From NCBI GenBank assembly GCA_900770225.1, contig CAAGJU010000078.1, positions 1 through 19,416 on the forward strand: a stretch of DNA of 19,416 nt, read 5' to 3'. The notes beneath the pieces were generated by a model. The model searched no databases. It worked only from the letters and a program-made list of their open reading frames with translations, and was not told the DNA's origin. Of this stretch, positions 1-7,366 are shown in pieces. The stretch comes from Lachnospiraceae bacterium. Its GTDB lineage: Bacteria; Bacillota; Clostridia; Lachnospirales; Lachnospiraceae. Numbering within the stretch: position 1 is the stretch's first letter; the number at the start of each line of letters is the position of its first letter. Both the position numbers and the translations under genes were made by a program.

Positions 1-6
1 CGCGCG

Positions 7-65
7 TAATAGCTTATGATATGAAGAAACCCTCCAGATTGCTCCGGAGGGCATGTAAGCTATTA
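7..65 (-). terminator. nested inverted repeat, probable terminator of the pilin gene
   Basis: A perfect 10-bp outer inverted repeat (TAATAGCTTA at 7-16, TAAGCTATTA at 56-65) encloses an inner 6-bp stem (CCCTCC 30-35, GGAGGG 46-51). Read on the minus strand, the inner hairpin is followed by TTTCTTC, a modest U-tract. It lies 25 bases past the pilin stop codon, so an intrinsic terminator is the simplest reading. The outer arms are unusual for a plain terminator. Confidence 0.6.
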
Positions 66-90
66 ATTTGATTATTCAGTATTTAGTTAT

Positions 91-507
91 TTACTTTTCA
101 ACTGATTCAAACTTCGGAGCTTTTTCATCATCAGTTACTGTAACTTTCACACTCTTACCTACAGCAGCGAGCGTATCTTCCAGTTTAGTCCCTCCACATG
201 ATGGATCTGCAGTCACCCATCCAGCAGTCTTCTGAGTCAACTTCACGGTTTTTGTAGCAGACCCTGCTGTAGTTCCATTCGGTGCAGTATATGTTACACC
301 ATCACTCGAATCACCTGTTAAAACGGCTGCAGAGCACTCAGCATACGCACTTCTAATATTAGCCAGATCTGTAGCCTCTCTCGCCTTCTCCAGCTGTGAT
401 GTGAAGATCGGAATACTTATCGCTACCAGAACACCGATGATTGCTACTACGATCAGCAGCTCGGCAAGTGTGAAGCCTTTTTTATTTTTTCTCAGTTTTT
501 TGAGCAT
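91..507 (-). CDS. type IV-like prepilin / pseudopilin
   Basis: Structural subunit of a type IV pilus or related secretion filament; it is made as a prepilin and cleaved by a prepilin peptidase at the membrane. The 138-residue protein starts with a short basic leader (MLKKLRKNKKG) followed directly by FTLAELLIVVAIIGVLVAISIPIF. Cleavage after the Gly leaves an N-terminal Phe, with the conserved Glu at position 5 of the mature protein. The hydrophobic helix is followed by a polar stretch (SQLEKAREATDLANIRSAYAE) typical of clostridial pilins, then a Thr/Gly-rich globular domain. The ATG at 505-507 was chosen because GGAGGG sits 8 nt upstream (516-521); the frame is open further upstream but lacks such a site. 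No other pilus assembly gene is in the window, so the secretion machinery must lie elsewhere. Family assignment is firm; the exact role (major pilin or minor pseudopilin) is not determinable. Confidence 0.9.
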   Translation of the reverse strand: MLKKLRKNKKGFTLAELLIVVAIIGVLVAISIPIFTSQLEKAREATDLANIRSAYAECSAAVLTGDSSDGVTYTAPNGTTAGSATKTVKLTQKTAGWVTADPSCGGTKLEDTLAAVGKSVKVTVTDDEKAPKFESVEK

Positions 508-784
508 GGATAAAACCCTCCTTGGATTTTGTGATTTTTCGGCCCGTGCAGTCTGTTCATTCGCGCCTGATTTGCGATGCTGCAGCGTCTTAGTTCCGGG
601 CCTCGATAATTGTTTACCATTTTCATGTAATACATCGACCATCTACATGTGTTATATTAGTTATATTAGCATAAATCATGAAAAATGGCTGAAAAAATAT
701 TTCGGCATTTTTCATCAATTTTACCAAGATTTATCAGTTCTGATTGTTTCCTTAAAAAAACGCACTGTGCAGGGAGGCGGCATC
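508..784. promoter_or_regulatory. divergent intergenic region between pilin and SDR
   Basis: AT-rich 277-base region. A 9-bp tandem repeat TTATATTAG (652-660, 661-669) reads CTAATATAA twice on the minus strand and could supply the pilin -10. An inverted repeat of 10 bp (ATGAAAAATG 678-687, CATTTTTCAT 706-715) lies just upstream. ATCAGTTCTGAT (733-744) is a small palindrome closer to the dehydrogenase. No convincing -35/-10 pair for the plus-strand gene was found. Confidence 0.4.
678..715. repeat. AT-rich 10-bp inverted repeat
   Basis: ATGAAAAATG at 678-687 and its exact reverse complement CATTTTTCAT at 706-715 are separated by 18 bases that can pair further (GAAA against TTTC). The position between two divergent genes suits an operator or an RNA hairpin; no T-tract supports a terminator. 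Confidence 0.5.
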
Positions 785-1831
785 ATGCAAATTGTACATT
801 CAGTTTTTTCCTGGTTTGTGAATTTCTGCGGTTCGATTTTTGTTTATGGAGCGATTATCGCTGCAATTCTGATCCTCATCGAGCGCATTCTTTACAGTTC
901 CCGGCGGCGTAATGACGCCGGCGATACGGAAGGCTCTGACGTCGGCGATACGGACGCCACCACTGCTGCAGCTGCCACAGCAGATACAGCAGTTGCGCCG
1001 CAGCACTCCCCCGCCTTTTCCGCCTCTTCCCGCCGCATTGCGCTGATCACGGGCGCCTCGAGCGGTCTCGGACGGAATCTGGCACTGGAAATGGATAAAA
1101 ACGAGAAGGGCATTGATGAATTCTGGCTGATTGCCAGACGGAAGGAGAAGCTGGAGGAGCTCGCGGCGGAGCTGCATCATCCTTCGCACATCCTCACTCT
1201 CGATCTCACGCTTACGGAGAGCTCCGCTACACTGGCAAAAGAACTGCAGACAGCCGATGTGGAGATCGGTGTGCTGGTGAACTGCGCCGGTCTCGGTAAG
1301 ATCGGCAATTACCGGACGCTGACGATTGATGAGAATAATCAGATGATTGATCTGAACGACCGGGCAGCCGTGGATGTGACAATGGTGTCTCTGCCGTACA
1401 TGCAGCAGGGCGACCGCATCATCGAGATCTGCTCGACGGCAGCATTTCAGCCGCTGCAGCACTTTTCCGTCTACGCCGCAAGCAAGCGTTTTCTGTACAA
1501 TTACAGTCGCGCCCTGCGTCTGGAACTGCTTCCGCGAAGAATTTCCGTTCTCGCGGTCTGCCCATACTGGATGAAGGATACGGAATTCATCTCCACCGCC
1601 CAGCATGTGAAGAGTCGCAGCGGGTCAGCGGATCCGGCGGCAGACAGCCCGATCCGAAACTTCGCGCTTGCCATCAACTCCGACAAGGCTGCTGCGCGCA
1701 TCATGCGTCACAGCCGCCGTGGTTACGCGGTTTCAACGCCGGGATTGCTCTGCACGCTGCACCGTTTCTTCGGAAAGCTCATTCCGACAGAAACTATGCT
1801 CTATATCTGGGAGGGCTTCCGCAAGCTATAA
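785..1831 (+). CDS. membrane-anchored short-chain dehydrogenase/reductase (SDR family)
   Basis: NAD(P)-dependent oxidoreductase of the classical SDR type, 348 residues; substrate unknown. An N-terminal membrane helix (about residues 10-34) is followed by basic residues (RRR) and an Ala/Thr/Asp-rich linker (43-80) that joins it to a Rossmann domain. Visible motifs are TGASSGLG (89-96, cofactor binding), NCAG (166-169), Ser217, and Tyr230-x-x-x-Lys234 of the catalytic site (YAASK). By the positive-inside rule the catalytic domain should face the cytoplasm. The ATG at 785 was chosen because AGGGAGG (771-777) lies 7 nt upstream and the membrane helix begins at once; the frame is open back to 401 over the pilin gene, but that stretch is antisense and has no ribosome site. 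The ends of this gene and of the 54-codon ORF on the other strand overlap by 6 bases. The family is certain; the anchor is unusual among SDRs. Confidence 0.9.
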   Translation: MQIVHSVFSWFVNFCGSIFVYGAIIAAILILIERILYSSRRRNDAGDTEGSDVGDTDATTAAAATADTAVAPQHSPAFSASSRRIALITGASSGLGRNLALEMDKNEKGIDEFWLIARRKEKLEELAAELHHPSHILTLDLTLTESSATLAKELQTADVEIGVLVNCAGLGKIGNYRTLTIDENNQMIDLNDRAAVDVTMVSLPYMQQGDRIIEICSTAAFQPLQHFSVYAASKRFLYNYSRALRLELLPRRISVLAVCPYWMKDTEFISTAQHVKSRSGSADPAADSPIRNFALAINSDKAAARIMRHSRRGYAVSTPGLLCTLHRFFGKLIPTETMLYIWEGFRKL

Positions 1832-1990
1832 CTCTTCTTTTTCAGCCGCAATGCCGCTGAGGCTCTCGGCGAGATCCTGTGAGAGCATCTCGTACAGGGA
1901 GAGATTGACCTCCTCGCAACGGATGCCGTACTGCTGCGGCCGGCAGCCGCGGATGATCGCACAATCCGCAACGGATGACAATTTTTTCAT
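1826..1990 (-). CDS. small hypothetical protein (54 aa)
   Basis: Short open frame of 54 codons starting with ATG at 1988-1990 and ending TAG at 1826-1828, tail to tail with the SDR gene. The product begins MKKLSSVADCAIIRGC, contains QQYGIRCEE, and ends in an acidic, helix-prone tail (SLYEMLSQDLAESLSG, then AAEKEEL). Third positions are mostly G or C, as in neighbouring genes, which argues for coding. There is no clear Shine-Dalgarno before the ATG, and the frame stays open for about two dozen more codons upstream without another ATG. The region immediately upstream holds the plus-strand cyclase promoter, so expression of the two may compete. I do not recognise the family; the ORF may be spurious. 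Confidence 0.45.
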   Translation of the reverse strand: MKKLSSVADCAIIRGCRPQQYGIRCEEVNLSLYEMLSQDLAESLSGIAAEKEEL

Positions 1991-2011
1991 GTCGCAGGCA
2001 TATCCGTCAGG

Positions 2012-2020
2012 TGGTATAAT
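2012..2020 (+). promoter_or_regulatory. extended -10 promoter for diguanylate cyclase 1
   Basis: TGGTATAAT is a perfect extended -10 element (TG at 2012-2013, TATAAT at 2015-2020). No good -35 is visible at 17 bp, which is tolerated with an extended -10. Transcription should start near 2027 and leave a leader of about 190 nt before the ATG at 2214. Confidence 0.65.
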
Positions 2021-2030
2021 AGTATGAATT

Positions 2031-2111
2031 GCAGGATTTTCAGGTTCAGGCAGCGTTCAGTTTTGCCGGATCTTCAGATTCAGGCAAATGTTCAGTTTTG
2101 CCGGATCTTCA
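2031..2111 (+). repeat. 34-35 bp tandem repeat in the cyclase 1 leader
   Basis: A 22-bp core starting GCMGGATYTTCAG and ending TTCAGGCA occurs at 2031-2052 and 2065-2086 (19 of 22 identical). A third copy is cut short at 2100-2111. Copies two and three, including the preceding GTTCAGTTTT, are identical over 22 bp (2055-2076 and 2090-2111). The array begins within a few bases of the predicted transcription start. Confidence 0.75.
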
Positions 2112-2213
2112 ATCATAAGAGCAGACAGTTTCCGGCGCAGCAGGGCGGCGGAGATTTTCGTTATGCGGATTTTCTGCAGGCAGGCCGCGCTGAACGGGAG
2201 AATAGAAATCATT

Positions 2214-4001
2214 ATGAAAGAGCAGAACGACACCAGCTTCCATATATCGATCAGAAAGATCGCCGTTGAGCTGGCTATCACTCTCATCATCTTCTTTACA
2301 GTTCTGTTTTTCGCCTGCCGTTCTGTGAGTGTCAGCAATACGTATCAGCACATTACCCTGGCCGACGAGACGGATATCACCTGTCAGATCACGCGGACCA
2401 GCGGACAGGTGGAGACTTATCATCAGCTGACTTTTCCGGCGATGTACTATGGAGACCGGCTCACGATCACGATACCACCGCTCGGAAAGTACGGCTTTGA
2501 CGAAGCCGCTCTGATCTTCGACATCTATCACTGCCGGGTAAAGGTTTTCTCCGGATCCGAAGTTGTATACCGTCAGGAAGATCCCGCGGAGGGCATGCTG
2601 ATCGGTCGGCGAACCTATATGGTATCTCTTCCTGACAATTATCAGAACCAGCCGATCACCATTACCGCCGTCATGGATGAGGGCGGCTCCGTGAGTATCG
2701 TCCACGATCTCCGTATCGTGAAGAATACGATGGGTATCTATGCGCTGCAGGTCGGTAAAACGCCGCTTGTCCTGCTCCTCCTGGCGCTGCTCGTCGGAGA
2801 TATATTTCTCATTGGTCTCTCGATCTCCGTCTCTGTCCACGACCGGCATGTTTCGGGACTTCTGTTCATCACGCTCTTCTGTGCCAGTATGATCTGCTGG
2901 TTCATGGGATATGAAAATCTGTACATGACTTTTCTGGACAACGGAGACTTTGCCGCCAATCTCGAATATGCCGGTCTGTGCCTTGCCGCTGCCCCTCTGC
3001 AGGCGTATATGGCGGTAGAGATAAGCGAAAAGCGCTTCCGCATCATCTCCGCAGTGATGTCAGCCTTTTCGTTCATCATCTTCGGCATAGCCACAGGGCT
3101 GAATTACGCCAACAACCATATCACCTACGTCGATTTCATGCCCTTTATACGGACGTTCCTGATCTTCTGCTACCTCTTCAATATCGCCGGGGTCATCATC
3201 GATACAAAAAACAGACGGACCGACCGGCACATCCTTCATCTGGGCTTCAGTCTGACGATGACCATCGGCCTCGCCGAGCTTATGCGATTTTACCTGTCTG
3301 ACAGATGGGGCGCACAGTATCCGTTTCTCCATCACTCGCTGACACCGGCTGCCCTGATCGTGCTGATGGTATCCATTCTTCTGTACTACGGCATGCGGAT
3401 AGCCAGCAATTCTCTGATACGGATCGAGAGGAACAGCCTCGAACGCCTGGCGTATATTGATCAGCTCACGGGAGCACCCAACCGCAGCTCCTGCTACCGC
3501 GAGATCGACCTGCTCAAAAACAGCGGACGAAGGGATTTCGTCTTTGTCTTCATCGACATCAACTTTCTCAAACTGACCAATGACACCTGGGGCCATGAAA
3601 AAGGCGATGAACTAATCCGAACGGCAGGCAACCTTCTGAAAAAATATTTCTCCGACGATGGTTTCTACGGCCGCTGGGGCGGCGATGAATTCATCGCCTG
3701 TCATTTCGGATCATTTAATGAAACCAGTGCTATCATGGACAGGATTTCAGACGATATTGATGCGGTCAACGCTTCCGGAAAATTCGATTTCAGCATGTCG
3801 GAATCCTGGGGCTTCGGCGTAAGCACCTCTGCCGAACCGCTGACACCCGAAGAAGCGATCAACCGTGCGGATGAGGCGATGTATACCGCCAAGGCAAAAG
3901 TACACGCCCGGCGGGAAGATGTAGAGGCCATGTCAGCACAGGGCGGAAAAGCTCATGCGGCCGGGCCTGTGTTGCACGGTCTGGAAACCAAAAACACATG
4001 A
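2214..4001 (+). CDS. membrane diguanylate cyclase 1 (extracytoplasmic domain + 7TM + GGDEF)
   Basis: Predicted to make c-di-GMP from two GTP in response to an external signal; 595 residues. Order of parts: membrane helix (about 16-36), extracytoplasmic beta-rich domain (about 40-175), a block of about seven helices (185-395), and a GGDEF domain (about 410-570). This layout is like the 7TMR-DISM receptors. Active-site residues are in place: Asp448 (metal), Asn456 and Asp465 (guanine, in NDTWGHEKGDE), and WGGDEF (488-493). The RxxD inhibitory site that usually precedes GGDEF is missing (SDDGFYGR instead), so allosteric product inhibition of the usual kind is unlikely. A hydrophilic tail of about 35 residues follows the domain. 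The ATG at 2214 matches the start of the paralogue downstream; GGGAG lies 13 nt before it. An ATG at 2163 with a better-spaced GGCGGAG is an alternative. Followed after 125 bp by its paralogue on the same strand. Confidence 0.92.
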   Translation: MKEQNDTSFHISIRKIAVELAITLIIFFTVLFFACRSVSVSNTYQHITLADETDITCQITRTSGQVETYHQLTFPAMYYGDRLTITIPPLGKYGFDEAALIFDIYHCRVKVFSGSEVVYRQEDPAEGMLIGRRTYMVSLPDNYQNQPITITAVMDEGGSVSIVHDLRIVKNTMGIYALQVGKTPLVLLLLALLVGDIFLIGLSISVSVHDRHVSGLLFITLFCASMICWFMGYENLYMTFLDNGDFAANLEYAGLCLAAAPLQAYMAVEISEKRFRIISAVMSAFSFIIFGIATGLNYANNHITYVDFMPFIRTFLIFCYLFNIAGVIIDTKNRRTDRHILHLGFSLTMTIGLAELMRFYLSDRWGAQYPFLHHSLTPAALIVLMVSILLYYGMRIASNSLIRIERNSLERLAYIDQLTGAPNRSSCYREIDLLKNSGRRDFVFVFIDINFLKLTNDTWGHEKGDELIRTAGNLLKKYFSDDGFYGRWGGDEFIACHFGSFNETSAIMDRISDDIDAVNASGKFDFSMSESWGFGVSTSAEPLTPEEAINRADEAMYTAKAKVHARREDVEAMSAQGGKAHAAGPVLHGLETKNT

Positions 4002-4126
4002 ATTTACACAGCAGGTGTTTACGCATGCCGGCAGCACAGCCATCCATCACAAAGACAGCGCAAAAGTTCAGCAGTGACAGGCAGTTCAGGAATGACGCAG
4101 TATAGATACATGGAGGCAGACAGACA
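4002..4126 (+). promoter_or_regulatory. gap between the two cyclase genes with GTTCAG motif
   Basis: No terminator hairpin is visible, so cotranscription is possible. The stretch from 4066 to 4090 contains GTTCAG twice around CAGGCAG, similar to the leaders of cyclases 1 and 3. TATAGAT near 4101 could act as a -10, but no -35 is evident. GGAGG (4112-4116) is the ribosome site of the next gene. Confidence 0.3.
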
Positions 4127-5842
4127 ATGGCAAAACAGAAAAATGTATCATCTACGAAGAGAACGATACAGGACATCATCGCCATCGCTGTGTCTTCCAT
4201 CTGTATTTTTCTTCTGATCGTGTCAGTTGCCTGTACGCTGTATGGTGTCAAAGGCAACTGGGACCGGGTGGACCTGTCCTCTTTTGACGGCGTCACCTAT
4301 CATGTGCACCGGACCGACGGAAGGACAGAAGATTACGACAGTCCCAGTTTTTCTCCTCTGCACAAAGGTGATATGCTCACGGTGACGGTCCCTCCGATCG
4401 GCATCAATGCTTTTTCTCATGCGGCCCTGGTTTTTACGCTCTATCACAGTCAGGTGGATGTCTATAACAGCAACCAGTGCCTGTATACAGAAAACTACAC
4501 CCACCGGCCGCGGCTGATCGGTCAGCGCAATTACGTGATATCTCTTCCCGATGATTATATGCGCGCACCGATCGTGATCACCGCCCTGGTGGCGGAAAAC
4601 GACACAGTCGATCAGATCACCAATTTCCAGATCATTCCCGATACGGTGACCACCTACGCCTTCATGGTCAACAAGACGCATACGCTGATCCTGTATATCA
4701 CGCTGTTCACCATGTCGCTGCTGTTCTTCTGCTATGCCGTCGTCCACTCGATCGCGACCCGTCACCTGTCCAATCTGCTGTATATCACATCGTTCGGTTT
4801 CAGTATCACCCTCTGGCTGATCGGCTTTAATGATCTTTTCTCCGTTTTCATACCGAATCAGGATCTGAGCAGTACGATCGAATATGCGATGTTTTTCCTG
4901 GCTCCTGTGCCGCTTGCCTTCTTTATGCAGGATATGATCCGGCGTAAGCCCTGGCATACGCTCTGTGTGATCTGTGCCGTCATCTTTCCGGCAGAATTCC
5001 TGATCGCCACCATCTGCCATTTTCTGGTTCCCGGCATCACCTATATTGATCTGATGCATATGCACAGAATCCTGTTCCTGTGCGAACTGGTTGTTTTTCT
5101 GCCCGGTCTGGTCAGCGAGCAGCGGCACCGTAAGGACACTTCTCTCCGGACGGTTGATATCGGTTTCCTTCTATCGGCATTTTTTGCCATTCTGGATATC
5201 ATACGTTTCGGTCTGGAAAATAAATTCGGCCTCCGGTACGGATTTCTGTATTACTCTTTCGCACCTGTCTCCGTTCTCCTCATGATGGCCTCGCTGCTGA
5301 TCTACAGCGGCATCACAACGGCAGAGACTTCTCTCTGGAAGGTCGAGCAGGCGAATCTGCGGAGACTCGCCTTCATCGACCAGATGACAGGTGTTCCTAA
5401 CCGTGGCAGCTGCTACCGCGAGATCGAAGCGCTGAAAAAATCCGGCCGGCAGGACTTTGTGATGATCTTTGTGGATATCAACTTCCTGAAGATCACGAAT
5501 GATACCTGGGGACACGAGAAGGGTGATGAGCTGATCCGCACGGTCGGCATCCTGCTGCAGAAACGATTCTCCGACGACGGCTTTTACGGCCGCTGGGGCG
5601 GCGATGAGTTTCTCGCCTGCCACTTCGGCACGCTGGAGGAAACGAAACAGCTGATGGATGATCTTCAGCAGGAAATGAACCAGCTGAACGCATCCGGACG
5701 CTTTGATTTCCGGATGTCGCTGTCATGGGGATACGGTGAGAGCACAGAAGAAGCGCCGCTGACGCCTGAGCAGGCGATCAACCGCGCTGATGAAGCGATG
5801 TATGTGGCTAAGAAAGTGGCGCATGCGGCGAGAACCGTATGA
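4127..5842 (+). CDS. membrane diguanylate cyclase 2 (extracytoplasmic domain + 7TM + GGDEF)
   Basis: Paralogue of the preceding gene, 571 residues, with the same layout: membrane helix (about 15-39), extracytoplasmic domain (about 44-175), about seven helices (185-395) and a GGDEF domain (about 410-568). The catalytic half is nearly the same as in cyclase 1, for example NDTWGHEKGDELIRT and FSDDGFYGRWGGDEF are shared exactly. The sensor halves are much more divergent, which suggests duplication followed by change of ligand. Asp450, Asn458, Asp467 and GGDEF (491-495) are intact, so activity is expected; the RxxD inhibitory site is absent here too. The ATG at 4127 has GGAGG 10 nt upstream (4112-4116). 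The gene ends one base before the end of the convergent glycosyltransferase gene. Diguanylate cyclase activity is inferred from motifs; the ligand is unknown. Confidence 0.93.
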   Translation: MAKQKNVSSTKRTIQDIIAIAVSSICIFLLIVSVACTLYGVKGNWDRVDLSSFDGVTYHVHRTDGRTEDYDSPSFSPLHKGDMLTVTVPPIGINAFSHAALVFTLYHSQVDVYNSNQCLYTENYTHRPRLIGQRNYVISLPDDYMRAPIVITALVAENDTVDQITNFQIIPDTVTTYAFMVNKTHTLILYITLFTMSLLFFCYAVVHSIATRHLSNLLYITSFGFSITLWLIGFNDLFSVFIPNQDLSSTIEYAMFFLAPVPLAFFMQDMIRRKPWHTLCVICAVIFPAEFLIATICHFLVPGITYIDLMHMHRILFLCELVVFLPGLVSEQRHRKDTSLRTVDIGFLLSAFFAILDIIRFGLENKFGLRYGFLYYSFAPVSVLLMMASLLIYSGITTAETSLWKVEQANLRRLAFIDQMTGVPNRGSCYREIEALKKSGRQDFVMIFVDINFLKITNDTWGHEKGDELIRTVGILLQKRFSDDGFYGRWGGDEFLACHFGTLEETKQLMDDLQQEMNQLNASGRFDFRMSLSWGYGESTEEAPLTPEQAINRADEAMYVAKKVAHAARTV

Positions 5843-5843
5843 A

Positions 5844-7103
5844 TTATGCCGACTCCTCTCTGCCGGCGTGCTGCATATCCTCGATGTTCAGGGAACGAAC
5901 GTGCCGGATGGGCTCCCATCTGTACTTCTTCGCGCCGCCGAACATCCACATCAGGCTGACCGGAACCCAGACGTTCATGAATACGGGGAACATCAGTGCT
6001 CCCGGCAGGCTTTGTGCTGCCGTCTGTCCGCGGAAGTGCCGCAGCACCAGAACAAGGGCCAGTGTAAAGGCGGCATAGATCACTGCTGCCGATACTGCCA
6101 GAACTGCGGCCGGAATCGCCGCGAGGATCACGTTGATACCCGGGGCGTCTGTGACGGCACAGAGGATCTGGACGCCGAGTGATACCATGGATACGATCTG
6201 CATGATAAAGAACAGGAACTTGTCCAGACACGCGAAGCTTTTCTTCTGAAATGCATTTTTCAGCAGTGTGCCGCCGAACCGCCGCAAGCATTCCATCTGG
6301 CCGGTGTACCAGCGCAGCAGCTGTTTCAGTGCCGTGCCCGCCGTCAGCGGGTATTCGTCATAGGTCACAGCCTCATGCACATAGGCGATATTGACGCCGC
6401 TCAGAGCGAGGTTGGCCTCCAGTTCCATGTCTTCCGTAACCGAATGGCCCAGGAAGAGATCCCGGTCAACGATATCCTTGGAGATCATGACGCCCGTACC
6501 GTTCAGAAATCCGCTCTTACCCACACAGAAACGCGCATGATTCAGGAAATTATTCTGGATGATGAAGAACAGCTCATAGCAGGTGCTCACCCAGCTGTCG
6601 CCGATATTTTTGCCCACGCGGCAGCCCTGCGCGACACGGTATCCCTCGCCGTAGGCATCGTTCATGCGTGACAGGTAATCTGGATCCACCAGATTGTCGG
6701 CGTCAAAAATAATGTAGGCGTCCGTCCGGATCCGTTTCTTCGTCAGATGAAAGACGCGCCGCAGCACTTCTCCCTTGGAATGGGTATCCGCTTCATTGAT
6801 GATGATCTGTGCGCCGTGCTTCCGGGCAATCTCCGCCGTGCGATCGGTACAGTGGTCGCAGATGACATTGATCGTGTAACAGTTCTTCGGGTAATGCTGT
6901 TTTTTCAGGCTGTCGACGCATTCACCGATCACTGCTTCCTCGTTCCTCGCGGGAACCAGCACGGTAAAGTGATGCTTTTTCTCACAATGTGCAAAGGTAT
7001 GATAGCGATGCAGCAACGCGATGACACCGAATACCGCGTAATACGCGCCGTACACGCCCATAATCGCCGTCAGAATGATACAAAGAATCTCAACACCAGT
7101 CAT
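5844..7103 (-). CDS. membrane glycosyltransferase family 2 (processive type)
   Basis: Predicted polysaccharide synthase or lipid-linked sugar transferase acting at the cytoplasmic membrane; 419 residues. An N-terminal helix (about 5-32) precedes the GT-A domain with VLVPARNEE (48-56), FDAD (133-136, nucleotide-sugar and metal), TED (223-225, catalytic base) and QLLRW (261-265). The QxxRW motif marks the processive branch that includes cellulose and hyaluronan synthases. Three or four further helices (about 288-400) would form the export channel or membrane platform. No PilZ domain is present, so any c-di-GMP control would have to act through a partner. The ATG at 7101-7103 has GAGGGG about 6 nt upstream. 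It lies tail to tail with diguanylate cyclase 2. No other polysaccharide gene is adjacent, so the product cannot be named. Confidence 0.88.
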   Translation of the reverse strand: MTGVEILCIILTAIMGVYGAYYAVFGVIALLHRYHTFAHCEKKHHFTVLVPARNEEAVIGECVDSLKKQHYPKNCYTINVICDHCTDRTAEIARKHGAQIIINEADTHSKGEVLRRVFHLTKKRIRTDAYIIFDADNLVDPDYLSRMNDAYGEGYRVAQGCRVGKNIGDSWVSTCYELFFIIQNNFLNHARFCVGKSGFLNGTGVMISKDIVDRDLFLGHSVTEDMELEANLALSGVNIAYVHEAVTYDEYPLTAGTALKQLLRWYTGQMECLRRFGGTLLKNAFQKKSFACLDKFLFFIMQIVSMVSLGVQILCAVTDAPGINVILAAIPAAVLAVSAAVIYAAFTLALVLVLRHFRGQTAAQSLPGALMFPVFMNVWVPVSLMWMFGGAKKYRWEPIRHVRSLNIEDMQHAGREESA

Positions 7104-7204
7104 AGCAGTCCCCTCAGCGGTCCGCCCCCTGTCCGGTGATCCGGTCAGGCGGCAGCCGTCTTCCTGTTTATTTTCTGTCTCTCATCCCCCTGTCTGATTC
7201 TTTT

Positions 7205-7276
7205 ATTATACATCCTCACGGTTTGAATGATTCTTAACAATACCTTAACAGGCTTGGAACTGCCTTAACATTAACT
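7205..7276 (-). promoter_or_regulatory. glycosyltransferase promoter with CTTAACA direct repeats (Pho-like box)
   Basis: On the minus strand TATAAT (7205-7210) is a perfect -10, about 100 bases before the glycosyltransferase ATG. The -35 position (GAATCA, 7228-7233) is poor. Overlapping and upstream of it, CTTAACA occurs exactly at 7233-7239, 7244-7250 and 7264-7270, with ATTAACT at 7270-7276 and TTGAAT at 7223-7228. The first spacings are 11 bp, the same geometry as TTAACA-N5-TTAACA boxes of Bacillus PhoP and other OmpR-family regulators. A weak -35 with a site at this position is typical of activation. Confidence 0.55.
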
Positions 7277-7366
7277 GAAAATACGCGTGCAATGTAAATG
7301 ATGCGTAAAGCAAAGATCATCGCATGTATGAGCATCGGCTCCTTACTGCAATACTGTTCGTGTATA

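Noticed and set aside
401..784. Possible longer SDR protein starting at 401
   Set aside because: The extra 128 codons run antisense over the pilin gene and lack a ribosome site; the ATG at 785 has AGGGAGG and starts a clean membrane helix.
800..1606. 268-codon open frame on the minus strand
   Set aside because: Antisense to the SDR gene; low-complexity product, no ribosome site, no domain.
2012..2213. c-di-GMP riboswitch in the cyclase 1 leader
   Set aside because: The conserved GEMM core sequence and tetraloop-receptor pattern could not be found; the leader is dominated by simple repeats.
7233..7276. Rex operator
   Set aside because: Rex sites are inverted TTGTTAA/TTAACAA repeats; here the copies are direct repeats.
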